NCBI GenBank assembly: GCA_902531755.1
Contig: CACAFI010000012.1
Location: 1 to 44,651 of the forward strand
DNA: 44,651 nucleotides
Source: an uncultured Alphaproteobacteria bacterium
GTDB lineage: Bacteria > Pseudomonadota > Alphaproteobacteria > Rhodobacterales > Rhodobacteraceae
Direction: 5' to 3'
In this document: positions 18,608 to 26,364 of the stretch, in pieces
How positions within the stretch are numbered: the first letter of the stretch is position 1
Layout of the letters: the number at the start of each line of letters is the position of its first letter
Made by a program: the position numbers and the translations under genes
Notes under the pieces: generated by a model
Told to the model about the DNA's origin: nothing
The model's database searches: none
Seen by the model: only the letters and a program-made list of their open reading frames with translations

Positions 18608-19861
18608 CTAAGGCCTCAATACGCCATTTCCTCTCACATGATATTGGAACGAAACTAAATGTTGTGCCCCTATTGGCCCTCTTGCATGGAGCTTGTTGGT
18701 AGATATGCCTATTTCTGCACCAAAGCCAAATTCTCCGCCATCAGCAAATTGAGTAGACGCATTACATAAAAGAATGGAGCTATCAAGCCTCTTAAAAAAT
18801 AACTTACTAGCAGCTTCATCCCTTGTTAGTATACAGTCCGTATGGTTTGATCCAAAATTTCTAATATGCAAAATAGCGCTGTCTATGTCTTCAACAACCT
18901 TAACAGCTAAAATGTTTTCTAAAAATTCAAACCCATAATCGTTGTCAGATACATCAACGATAAATTTGTTATTAAATAGATTTTTATCTGCGCGTATCTC
19001 TATTCCTTTAGTAATAAGGAAATCTATGAGTTCGTTCCCATTTTTGTTATAGAATTCTTTATCAACTAAAAGTGTCTCCACAGCTCCACATATACCTGGT
19101 CTTCTTGACTTAGAGTTTAGCACCACTTCCTTAGCGACGTTAATATCAGCTTTGTTATGAACATAAATATGGACTATGCCCTCTAAATGAGCAAACACAG
19201 GTACTTTTGCCTCCCTTTTAATAAATTCAACTAAGTTACGTCCTCCCCTAGGTATCACTACATCAACATAATCTGTCATATTAACTAAAAGCTTTACTTC
19301 CTCTCTGCTTCCAGATCCAAGTATTTGAACACATTTTTTTGGCATTCCCATATCCATCAGAGAGATGGCAAGCACATCGAATAATGCTCGCACTGTTTTT
19401 AAAGCGTCCGAGCCTGGTTTCAGTATCGAAGAGTTTTTTGATTTAAGACAGAGGGCTGCCGCGTCACAAAAAACATTGGGTCTGCTTTCAAAAATTACTC
19501 CGATCACGCCAATCGGTGTAGTGACCTTGTTAATCTCCAAACCATTCGGTCGTTTGATACTCTCCAATATTTGATCCACAGGTGAATTTTGATTAGCTAT
19601 ATCGCACATTGCGCTTTGCAAAGAGTTAATCCTATCCTCATTTAGCCTTAATCTATCTATAAAGGCATTGCTTGCATTATTGTGCAGAGCTAGCTGAACA
19701 TCTTCTTCATTCGCTTTCAAGATCTTATCTTTATTTTTCTTTATAAGACTTGAAAAAAGAACTAAAGTTTCACTAATCACTTTATCTGAAATTTCAGATA
19801 AAGCCAAAGCAGCACTACGAGCGTTTTCCCCAACAGCTAAAATGTTAAAATTGTCACTCAA
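18608..19861 (-). CDS. proA: gamma-glutamyl phosphate reductase
   Basis: 417 residues, ALDH-superfamily fold. It shows the N-terminal VIFESRPNV segment, LKPGSDA and VIPRGG motifs, and the catalytic Cys in RPGICGAVETLLV, with a C-terminal GFGAEIGISTNKLHARGP end. It reduces gamma-glutamyl phosphate to glutamate semialdehyde, the second step of proline synthesis. It starts 13 bases after the proB stop and is the last gene of the rplU-to-proA run. Confidence 0.96.
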   Translation of the reverse strand: MSDNFNILAVGENARSAALALSEISDKVISETLVLFSSLIKKNKDKILKANEEDVQLALHNNASNAFIDRLRLNEDRINSLQSAMCDIANQNSPVDQILESIKRPNGLEINKVTTPIGVIGVIFESRPNVFCDAAALCLKSKNSSILKPGSDALKTVRALFDVLAISLMDMGMPKKCVQILGSGSREEVKLLVNMTDYVDVVIPRGGRNLVEFIKREAKVPVFAHLEGIVHIYVHNKADINVAKEVVLNSKSRRPGICGAVETLLVDKEFYNKNGNELIDFLITKGIEIRADKNLFNNKFIVDVSDNDYGFEFLENILAVKVVEDIDSAILHIRNFGSNHTDCILTRDEAASKLFFKRLDSSILLCNASTQFADGGEFGFGAEIGISTNKLHARGPIGAQHLVSFQYHVRGNGVLRP

Positions 19862-19874
19862 AATTGAAGAATCC

Positions 19875-21020
19875 CTAATTAAAAAATGCCATGTTATCTC
19901 TATGGATAAGCTCTGGTTTTCTATTATACCCTAGTACACCCTGTATGTCCTCTGATTTAAGGCCGAGGATTTTTCCTGTTTCAATTTGATTGAAAGAAGC
20001 CAATCCTTTAGCTACTATTTGCCCATCTTCTCTCTTAACTGTTACTACATCTCCTCTACTAAATTGACCGATACATTTGGTTGCACCTACCGGTAATAAA
20101 GAGTTTCCAGACTTTAAGGCTTTTTCAGCCTTAAAATCTATTATTATCTCTCCTAGGGATTTCATATTTAGAATCCATTTTTTTCTTGCTGCTTTTACAC
20201 TTTGGGAAGCTAGAAACCATGTAGCTTTCCTTTTGAAAATTTTATCAATTGGGTTGCGTTTTTGGCCATCAGCGATAATTAAATTGCAGCCTACCGACGT
20301 TGTAACTTTAGCGGCTTCAATTTTAGTCTTCATGCCTCCATGTGAAAATTCATTTTCTGGTCCCTCTGCCATTAGCTCTATTTCTTCTGTGATCTCACTG
20401 ATAAAGGGAATATGTACAGCATTCTTACTTTTTTTGGGCGAAGCCGTATAAAGCCCATCAATGTCTGATAATAATATTAATAGGTCTGATTCACATATAG
20501 ACGCAACCTGAGCAGCTAATCTGTCGTTGTCTCCATATCGTATCTCATCAGTAGCGACAGTATCGTTCTCATTAACTATGGGTATAACTCCAAATTTTAA
20601 TAGCGTCTTCAACGTTGATTTACAATTTAAATATCTCCTACGATTTGTGAAATCATCTAATGTTATCAGTATCTGCGAACATATAAGACCCTTATGTTTA
20701 AAATGCTCTTGATATTCCTTGGAGAGTTCAATCTGTCCAACTGACGCAGCTGCCTGTTCTTGTTCCAAAGTCAATTCGTTGTCTTTAATATTTAAGATCT
20801 TTCTTCCCAAATTTATTGCACCTGAAGAAACAATAATTACAGTTTTTCCTAGTTTACGTAAATGCATAACATCCTCAATAAAAGATGCAAACCATTCTTT
20901 TTTGATCGCGCCGAGTCTGTCTTCAACTAGCAAGGATGAACCAACTTTTATGACAATAGACTTTGATCGCTGATATATTTTTTCTGTGTCAGGACTAATT
21001 TTTATTATATTGGGCTCCAT
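19875..21020 (-). CDS. proB: glutamate 5-kinase with PUA domain
   Basis: 381 residues: an amino-acid kinase domain (about 20-270) with VIKVGSSLL, VSSGAINLG, NENDTVATDEIRYGDNDRLAA and a GGMKTKIEAAK loop, then a C-terminal PUA domain (about 290-375) with SLLPVGA and RGDVVTV. It makes gamma-glutamyl phosphate for proline and is usually proline-inhibited. Its start overlaps the end of obgE by 16 bases, implying coupling. proA follows. Confidence 0.96.
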   Translation of the reverse strand: MEPNIIKISPDTEKIYQRSKSIVIKVGSSLLVEDRLGAIKKEWFASFIEDVMHLRKLGKTVIIVSSGAINLGRKILNIKDNELTLEQEQAAASVGQIELSKEYQEHFKHKGLICSQILITLDDFTNRRRYLNCKSTLKTLLKFGVIPIVNENDTVATDEIRYGDNDRLAAQVASICESDLLILLSDIDGLYTASPKKSKNAVHIPFISEITEEIELMAEGPENEFSHGGMKTKIEAAKVTTSVGCNLIIADGQKRNPIDKIFKRKATWFLASQSVKAARKKWILNMKSLGEIIIDFKAEKALKSGNSLLPVGATKCIGQFSRGDVVTVKREDGQIVAKGLASFNQIETGKILGLKSEDIQGVLGYNRKPELIHRDNMAFFN

Positions 21021-22042
21021 TTCTCAGTCCTTCCGTTAGGCTTAGCTTCTACAATTTTATTTTCTTTAAGCAACTCAAGCAAATGGTCTTTTAACTTATC
21101 TATACCAACTCGTGAAAAAGTGGAAATAGGGATTACGCTTATACCTCTTTTATTAAAAGTTTCTACTATTTCTTGCAATTTATTACCTTTCATGATGTCC
21201 ACTTTGTTAAGAACGACACACTTAATTTTTTCAACCAAATCACTTTTGTACTCATTTAATTCATTTAATGTAGTTTCAAAATCATCGAAAAGATTATTTG
21301 AGGAAACATCTAATACATGAACCAAAACCCTGCATCGTTCTATGTGGCCAAGAAACTGAATCCCGATACCCTTACCAAGATTAGCACCTTCTATAACTCC
21401 TGGAATATCAGCTAAAATAAAATCTCCCTGTTTATAGATCACCATACCTAAATTGGGAGTGAGTGTTGTAAATGAAAAATCACCAATTTTTGGTTTAGCA
21501 TTGCTCATAACTGAGAGAAGGGAGGACTTGCCCACATTTGGGAACCCAACTAAACCCACGTCAGCGAGCAACTTTAGTCTAAGCCACAATGTCAATTCAG
21601 TACCTGAATGTCCTTTGTTTGCTTGTCTTGGAGCTTGATTAGTAGATGATTTAAATCTACTGTTTCCCCACCCTCCATTTCCGCCCTCTGCTATTACATA
21701 TTGCTGCCCGTCGTAAACTAGATCAACCAACAGTGTCTTTTTATTCTCTAATAATACCTCTGTTCCTATAGGAACGCTTAAAATTACATCCTCTCCATTC
21801 GCACCTGTTTTATTTTGTCCCATACCAGGCTTACCATTCTTAGCGAAATAGTGCCTTCTATACTTAAAGTCTATTAGTGTATTGAGATTCGAGATTGCTT
21901 TCACAACAACATTACCACCTTTGCCTCCGTCACCACCATCTGGCCCCCCAAACTCTATAAATTTCTCACGCCTGAAACTTGTACAACCTGATCCACCAGT
22001 CCCAGATCTAATGTGTATAAGTGCCAGATCAATAAATTGCAT
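21005..22042 (-). CDS. obgE: Obg-family ribosome-associated GTPase
   Basis: 345 residues. The glycine-rich Obg domain (about 1-158) has SGCTSFRREKFIEFGGPDGG-type repeats. The G domain has P-loop GFPNVGKSS, a TTLTPNLG switch, DIPG (G3) and NKVD (G4). There is no large C-terminal OCT domain, as in many alphaproteobacteria. Obg proteins assist 50S subunit assembly and stress signalling. Its neighbours upstream are genes for two large-subunit proteins (rplU, rpmA), the usual context, and it overlaps proB. Confidence 0.96.
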   Translation of the reverse strand: MQFIDLALIHIRSGTGGSGCTSFRREKFIEFGGPDGGDGGKGGNVVVKAISNLNTLIDFKYRRHYFAKNGKPGMGQNKTGANGEDVILSVPIGTEVLLENKKTLLVDLVYDGQQYVIAEGGNGGWGNSRFKSSTNQAPRQANKGHSGTELTLWLRLKLLADVGLVGFPNVGKSSLLSVMSNAKPKIGDFSFTTLTPNLGMVIYKQGDFILADIPGVIEGANLGKGIGIQFLGHIERCRVLVHVLDVSSNNLFDDFETTLNELNEYKSDLVEKIKCVVLNKVDIMKGNKLQEIVETFNKRGISVIPISTFSRVGIDKLKDHLLELLKENKIVEAKPNGRTEKWSPI

Positions 22043-22087
22043 TGGTAAAATAAGCTTTCAGTTAATTAAAAAGTTCTTTGTTAAGAT

Positions 22088-22678
22088 TTAGTAGTATGAA
22101 AATACAATACTCGCTATAAGGCTTATCAATAGAGCTATTTTTACAATTCGACTATTTTTATCTGATAAATCTGCTCTTCTTACTATAGAACCAAACCAGA
22201 ACCAAGCAGAATGAAAAATTAATTGTGTTAGTAAAAAAATTATAGCTATAGTCGGAATTGTTTCAGTCGAGACCCCTTGGTTCTGGAAAGCTGTAAACGC
22301 TAAGGTAATCATCATCCACGCCTTTGGGTTTAATGGATGAACAAGTAACCCATGATAAAACCTTGGAGCCCATATAGCTGATTTTTTTTTGGTCGACAGA
22401 TCCATGAAAATAATCTTGTAACCTATCCAGGAGATAAAAAACATCGATAAGATCATCATTATGCCTGAATACTGGTCTATCAGATCATTTATCAAGAGCA
22501 AACTAAATCCAATTGGCCAAATTATCAGTTGTTTGGACAAAACAACGCTCAATATGAATGGAAGAGACATCCTAAACTTCTGAGTACAACCTAGCGCGAA
22601 TAGGATAATGTTTGCTGGCCCAGGAGAGCCTACCATTGCCATAACAAAGAAAATTAAACCGATATACTCTGAAATCAA
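22088..22678 (-). CDS. LysE-family membrane exporter
   Basis: 196 residues, about six hydrophobic helices. The GSPGPANIILF motif near the N-terminus is the LysE/RhtB signature, and HPLNPKAWMM fits the family's mid-protein loop. The family exports amino acids or related small molecules. It sits between rpmA (14 bases) and obgE (45 bases); I recall a GNAT acetyltransferase at this place in many Rhodobacterales. Substrate is unknown. The downstream proB-proA pair is suggestive of an amino-acid link but does not prove one. Confidence 0.85.
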   Translation of the reverse strand: MISEYIGLIFFVMAMVGSPGPANIILFALGCTQKFRMSLPFILSVVLSKQLIIWPIGFSLLLINDLIDQYSGIMMILSMFFISWIGYKIIFMDLSTKKKSAIWAPRFYHGLLVHPLNPKAWMMITLAFTAFQNQGVSTETIPTIAIIFLLTQLIFHSAWFWFGSIVRRADLSDKNSRIVKIALLISLIASIVFSYY

Positions 22679-22691
22679 CTCAGACCCAAAT

Positions 22692-22961
22692 CTATTCGGC
22701 AGCTGCGACGGTCTCTTCTACAGAAATAAACTTTCGCTTCTTTAATCCCTTAGAAAACTTTACTTTCCCATCTTTTAAAGCAAACAAAGTATGGTCTTTT
22801 CCCATTCCCACGTTCTCTCCAGGAAACCACCTCGTTCCTCGTTGTCTAACGATTATGTTGCCTGGTGACACAAGTTCTCCACCATATTTCTTTACTCCGA
22901 GTCTGCGTCCAGCAGAATCTCTCCCGTTTCTTGATGATCCACCAGCTTTTTTATGTGCCAT
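22692..22961 (-). CDS. rpmA: 50S ribosomal protein L27
   Basis: 89 residues, starting [20 protein letters not shown], the highly conserved L27 start that reaches toward the peptidyl-transferase centre. The middle shows [21 protein letters not shown]-like sequence. It follows rplU by 31 bases, the classic L21-L27 pair. The C-terminus is slightly extended and acidic (VEETVAAAE). Confidence 0.98.
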   Translation of the reverse strand: MAHKKAGGSSRNGRDSAGRRLGVKKYGGELVSPGNIIVRQRGTRWFPGENVGMGKDHTLFALKDGKVKFSKGLKKRKFISVEETVAAAE

Positions 22962-22992
22962 GACTTTCTCCTGTTAATCACTTAGCCTATGT

Positions 22993-23577
22993 CTAAGATG
23001 ATTTTTTCTTCGCTTCCTTTTTAACTGCAGTTGACTTTGTGGAAGCGTCCTTTTTTTTAATAGCTGTAGCGACACTTTTTGTCTTAACTGCTTTTGTTTC
23101 CTTTTGTGCCTTATCCTCTTTTTTAACTGACATATTTTTTGCCGGCTTGGCTTTAGTCTTCTCTAAAACTTTTTCTATCTTGTTCTTGGTTTTCACTTTT
23201 GCAGAATAATCAATTTTTAGACCCTTCCCAGACTTTGCCTCTTGAACATTGGTTTTATCAGCGCCAGTCTCTAATATATCGGTTATTTTTACCAGAGTAA
23301 TTTGCTGCCTATGGCCTTTCTTGCTCTTAGAGGAGCTTTTCCTACGCCTCTTCACGAATGAAACAACCTTCTTGTCTTTTATTTGATCAATAACGGTAGC
23401 CTGAACGCCAGCTCCTTTAATTAAAGGGTCACCGACTTTAACTTCTTTCCCTCCGGTTAAAAGTACCGTGTTAAACTGTACTTTATCACCACCATTCGCA
23501 GATAGCTTTTCTACGGCTAAAATATCGTTCTTCTGAACTTTATACTGTTTACCACCTGTTTCTATAATTGCGTACAT
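22993..23577 (-). CDS. rplU: 50S ribosomal protein L21 with long Lys/Ala-rich tail
   Basis: 194 residues. The first ~103 are standard L21: MYAIIETGGKQYKVQ, then VSFVKRRRKSSSKSKKGHRQ and ITDI. About 90 further residues form a low-complexity tail rich in Lys, Ala, Thr and Glu, with TKAKPAK- and KKEDKAQK-type segments, predicted to be disordered. Canonical L21 is near 103 residues, so the tail doubles the protein. Tails on L21 occur in other alphaproteobacteria, from memory. It is first in the rplU-rpmA-lysE-obgE-proB-proA run. Confidence 0.96.
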   Translation of the reverse strand: MYAIIETGGKQYKVQKNDILAVEKLSANGGDKVQFNTVLLTGGKEVKVGDPLIKGAGVQATVIDQIKDKKVVSFVKRRRKSSSKSKKGHRQQITLVKITDILETGADKTNVQEAKSGKGLKIDYSAKVKTKNKIEKVLEKTKAKPAKNMSVKKEDKAQKETKAVKTKSVATAIKKKDASTKSTAVKKEAKKKSS

Positions 23578-23591
23578 TTTTTACTCTCAAA

Positions 23592-23615
23592 ATTATGTCA
23601 CATTCCTATTATGTC
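23592..23615 (-). repeat. two direct copies of an 8-base word upstream of rplU
   Basis: Read on the minus strand, GACATAAT occurs twice (23608-23615 and 23592-23599) with a 16-base period, between a TTGACA word (23625-23630) and the rplU start. It could be an activator or repressor site or two -10-like words. The spacings to TTGACA (11 and 27 bases) do not fit one standard promoter. Confidence 0.3.
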
Positions 23616-23662
23616 TGGCTCTATTGTCAAGTTTTTTCTAGGATATTTCTATCATTATCTTT

Positions 23663-24076
23663 CTATTCACCAAGCAAGTGAACGATTATAGATCTAGATT
23701 GACCATACTTGCGCCACTCACACAGGTATATTCCCTGCCAGACCCCAAGCAAGAGTTTATTTGAAACTACAGACACCGTTAAGTTTGTATTTGTAATCAA
23801 TGTTTTCAAATGTGCAGGCATATCATCAGGTCCCTCCACATCATGAAGATAATTTGCAGATTCTGGCGCTAAATTGCTTAAAAAAGTCCTTATATCATTT
23901 AAAACATCTTTAGATGCATTCTCTTGAACCGTAAGTGATGCACTTGTATGCAGTATAGATAAATTCACTAACCCTTTTTTAAATTCGTGGAGATGAACTA
24001 ATTCCTGAATTTTATCAGTAATATTTACAATTTGATACCCTTCTGTCTTAAAACTTACTTGCTCTATAATATTCAT
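23663..24076 (-). CDS. YjbQ/UPF0047 family protein
   Basis: From ATG 24076 it is 137 residues and begins MNIIEQVSFKTEGYQIVNI, which fits the family's N-terminus; an in-frame ATG at 24103 adds nine residues and would overlap the upstream gene. Family motifs are LHTSASLTVQE, the HDVEGPDDMPAHLK histidine loop and GVWQGIYLCEWR. E. coli YjbQ has a weak thiamine-phosphate-synthase activity, but the true role of the family is unclear. It is the last gene of a four-gene minus-strand unit with an MBL hydrolase, a cNMP-binding protein and a lipoprotein. Confidence 0.88.
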   Translation of the reverse strand: MNIIEQVSFKTEGYQIVNITDKIQELVHLHEFKKGLVNLSILHTSASLTVQENASKDVLNDIRTFLSNLAPESANYLHDVEGPDDMPAHLKTLITNTNLTVSVVSNKLLLGVWQGIYLCEWRKYGQSRSIIVHLLGE

Positions 24077-24086
24077 GGACCAGAAG

Positions 24087-24296
24087 TTACAAGTCACCTT
24101 CATTGACAGAAGACAGCGTTTTTACATTTTTGTCAGAAATATCATCAGCTATCAACTGACTACATTTCGCAATGTTTGTTTCTACCGCCTTACATGTCGA
24201 CTTAGTAAACTCGTCTACGGTTGATTTACAACCAGCAAATAAAAACGGAAGAAAAATAGTAAATAAAACTATCCTGCCAGCATTTTTAAAACTCAT
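24087..24296 (-). CDS. small lipoprotein of unknown function (69 residues)
   Basis: A signal sequence with a lipobox (FLFAGC, cysteine at residue 23) is followed by a 46-residue polar, probably helical domain with two more cysteines (STCKAVE and AKCSQL), which could pair. The ATG overlaps the stop of the cyclic-nucleotide-binding gene as ATGA, so it is clearly part of that operon. I do not recognise a family. It is presumably anchored in the outer or inner membrane facing the periplasm. Confidence 0.75.
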   Translation of the reverse strand: MSFKNAGRIVLFTIFLPFLFAGCKSTVDEFTKSTCKAVETNIAKCSQLIADDISDKNVKTLSSVNEGDL

Positions 24297-24631
24297 TTTT
24301 TATCCTGCAAATTTCTTACTGTCTGTGAGAGTATTCTTAATAGGGCTCTAATAAAAGGATCTGCTTTCTCAACTCTTGCCTCAAATTCACTTTCTGACAG
24401 TGCGATTACAGTGGCATCTGACATGCATCGTGCACTAGCCATTCTGGGTTTGTGTTCAATAACGCCCATTTCTCCGAAGACTTCATTCTCTCCGACCTTA
24501 AAATTTGGATCTTTTGTGTCATTTGTTGGCAAAAAAATACCAACATCTCCTGACATGAGTAAAAAAATTTCCTTTCCCTGATCTCCTGCTTTAAAAATAA
24601 ACTGACCTGACTTATAATCTATTTTTTTCAT
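24293..24631 (-). CDS. single-domain cyclic-nucleotide-binding protein
   Basis: 112 residues, one cNMP-binding beta-roll with almost nothing else. It shows IFKAGDQGKEIFLLMSGDVG and the phosphate-binding cassette FGEMGVIEHKPRMASAR, whose Glu and Arg are the usual ligand contacts. It has no DNA-binding HTH and no enzymatic domain, unlike CRP, so it would act through a partner. It starts 14 bases after the MBL hydrolase and overlaps the lipoprotein gene. A class III cyclase at 42317 shows that the organism can make cyclic nucleotide. Confidence 0.88.
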   Translation of the reverse strand: MKKIDYKSGQFIFKAGDQGKEIFLLMSGDVGIFLPTNDTKDPNFKVGENEVFGEMGVIEHKPRMASARCMSDATVIALSESEFEARVEKADPFIRALLRILSQTVRNLQDKK

Positions 24632-24645
24632 CTTATTAAATTATT

Positions 24646-25440
24646 TCAAACTGAGTGGGACAAACCCTGATAGGCGAAGAAAACCTTATCACTGGATAAA
24701 TTATTAGAGTGCTCGTCAAGTTGCTTGTCATTTCTATTAGGCGCATGATGAGCTATGGCTAAGTTTTTGCAAGCAGTTTTTTCGGAGAAAGCAATTCCTT
24801 GCTCAATACTGGAATGCCCCCAGCCTTTTTTGGGTAGAAGTTCTTCATCTAAAAACATCCCATCCCATATAATTAAGTCACTTTCTCTAGCAATATTTAT
24901 AAGCTGATCATCAATAAGTGGTTCCTGTCCATATTCGTGATCAAGAAAAACACATACTTTTTTCTTATCTTTTTCAACTATATATCCTGCGGCTCCCCCT
25001 GGATGATTTAACTTTATGGTGCTTAAAGAACATAAATCCTTAAGTTCGACCTTAATCAAATCAAATCCTACAAACTTTAAGTTTTTTAGAGTATCTACCA
25101 AAGGAATTGGAAAATACATTGGTTGAAAAGCTCTAACAAAAACTTCTCTCAACTCGTCCGCTTTTACTAAACCAGAAGAAATTGTGACTTCGTTAGAAGG
25201 ATCGAAAATCTGATGATTGAAAGGCAAGCCTTGAATATGATCATAGTGAAAATGAGAGAAAATCAAATATGTAGGACGATCTTTTAGAATAGTTACGTTT
25301 TGAAAGCCAGTACCAGCATCAAAAATAATTTGAAATTGTTCATGGAGTATTTCAGTGCAAGTTGTACTTCCACCATACTTTAAAAAATTTTGATCAGCAG
25401 TAGGTGTCGATCCCCTTACACCATGAAATATTACATCCAT
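24646..25440 (-). CDS. MBL-fold metallohydrolase
   Basis: 264 residues. The start VIFHGVRGSTPTADQNFLKY and a GGSTTC motif mark a subfamily of the metallo-beta-lactamase fold. The metal motif is H63-x-H65-x-D67-H68 (SHFHYDH), with later ligands in FLDHEYG and in AHHAP near the end. Relatives include phosphodiesterases and phosphonate or nucleotide hydrolases. It lies directly before a cyclic-nucleotide-binding gene, so cyclic-nucleotide hydrolysis is a reasonable guess. It is first in the unit ending with yjbQ. Confidence 0.85.
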   Translation of the reverse strand: MDVIFHGVRGSTPTADQNFLKYGGSTTCTEILHEQFQIIFDAGTGFQNVTILKDRPTYLIFSHFHYDHIQGLPFNHQIFDPSNEVTISSGLVKADELREVFVRAFQPMYFPIPLVDTLKNLKFVGFDLIKVELKDLCSLSTIKLNHPGGAAGYIVEKDKKKVCVFLDHEYGQEPLIDDQLINIARESDLIIWDGMFLDEELLPKKGWGHSSIEQGIAFSEKTACKNLAIAHHAPNRNDKQLDEHSNNLSSDKVFFAYQGLSHSV

Positions 25441-25506
25441 AGAAAAACCTCTTTTTTCAAAGGATACACCAACAAAATTAGAAAGCTATTGATTATTTGT
25501 TTTTTA

Positions 25507-25536
25507 TTGACCTGCCTTTTAAACCATAGTTTTAAA
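25507..25536 (+). promoter_or_regulatory. possible sigma70-type promoter for the crotonase gene
   Basis: TTGACC (25507-25512) is followed after 18 bases by TTTAAA (25531-25536), 5/6 and 4/6 matches to the consensus. It lies about 50-70 bases before the likely starts of the downstream gene in an AT-rich divergent gap. The weak -10 makes this tentative. Confidence 0.3.
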
Positions 25537-25603
25537 ATGCATTAGTTAAATCAGATAACCAAATATAATTTATTTATTTAAAATAGTGTTTATTATTGGG
25601 TTT

Positions 25604-26347
25604 ATGATCAATGTTGTATTTTTAAGTGATAAAGTTGCCACCGTTTCATTTGATAGCGGGAAACGTTCTAACCTATTGTCTTTAGATGTTATTAGGCAAC
25701 TAACAGAGATTGCTAAAAAATTAGCCCAAAATAAAAAATTAATGGCAGTAATTTTATCTGGAGGTCAGCAAAACTTTTCTTTTGGCTTTGATTTAAAGGA
25801 TAAGGAATTTCTGAATCTTGAAAAACTTGGTTTTGAAGAGAATAGAGATTATTTCCAACTTGGAAAGATCATGTGTGACGCATGGGAAAATCTAAACTGT
25901 CTTACCATATGTGAAATAAAGGGATGGTGTGTAGGAGGTGGAGTTGCTCTTGCTACTTCATGCGATTTGAGAATTGCTGAAACGGCAGCAAAATTTTATG
26001 TGCCAGAAGTTAAGAGAGGTTTAAACATGAGCTGGGGATCCGTACCTAGATTAAACGCCCTGTTAGGTCCCGCAAAAACAAAAAGGCTTTTGCTATTGGC
26101 TGAAAAAATAAACTCACCGACTGCCAAAGATTGGGGCTTAATAGATAGTTATTCAAGTCGGGACAAACTGGAACTTCAGTCTATCAAATTAGCAGAAAAA
26201 GCAGCAGAAATGCCACGTTTACCATTTATCCTTACAAAAGAGAGTGTAAATAATCACGCCAACGCTACAGCTAGGGTCACGTCTTACAACGACCAGGACA
26301 TTTTTGGTTTAACTTATGCAAACCTGAAAGGTAAATTTTTCAAATAA
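25604..26347 (+). CDS. enoyl-CoA hydratase/isomerase (crotonase) family protein
   Basis: From ATG 25604 it is 247 residues; GTG 25586 is an in-frame alternative that adds six. The crotonase fold is clear: an oxyanion region near LSGGQQNFSFGFDL (52-64) and GWCVGGGVALATSCD (107-121). Of the two hydratase glutamates, the first (in GGGCEL of rat hydratase) is Ala115 here, while the second is kept (E135 in FYVPEVKRG). This argues against a standard hydratase and for an isomerase or another crotonase reaction. It is convergent with the acyl-CoA dehydrogenase 18 bases away. Confidence 0.87.
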   Translation: MINVVFLSDKVATVSFDSGKRSNLLSLDVIRQLTEIAKKLAQNKKLMAVILSGGQQNFSFGFDLKDKEFLNLEKLGFEENRDYFQLGKIMCDAWENLNCLTICEIKGWCVGGGVALATSCDLRIAETAAKFYVPEVKRGLNMSWGSVPRLNALLGPAKTKRLLLLAEKINSPTAKDWGLIDSYSSRDKLELQSIKLAEKAAEMPRLPFILTKESVNNHANATARVTSYNDQDIFGLTYANLKGKFFK

Positions 26348-26364
26348 ACCATAGATAGAATTTT

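Noticed and set aside
23608-23630. TTGACA with CATAAT upstream of rplU as a standard promoter
   Set aside because: The spacing is 11 or 27 bases, not 16-18.
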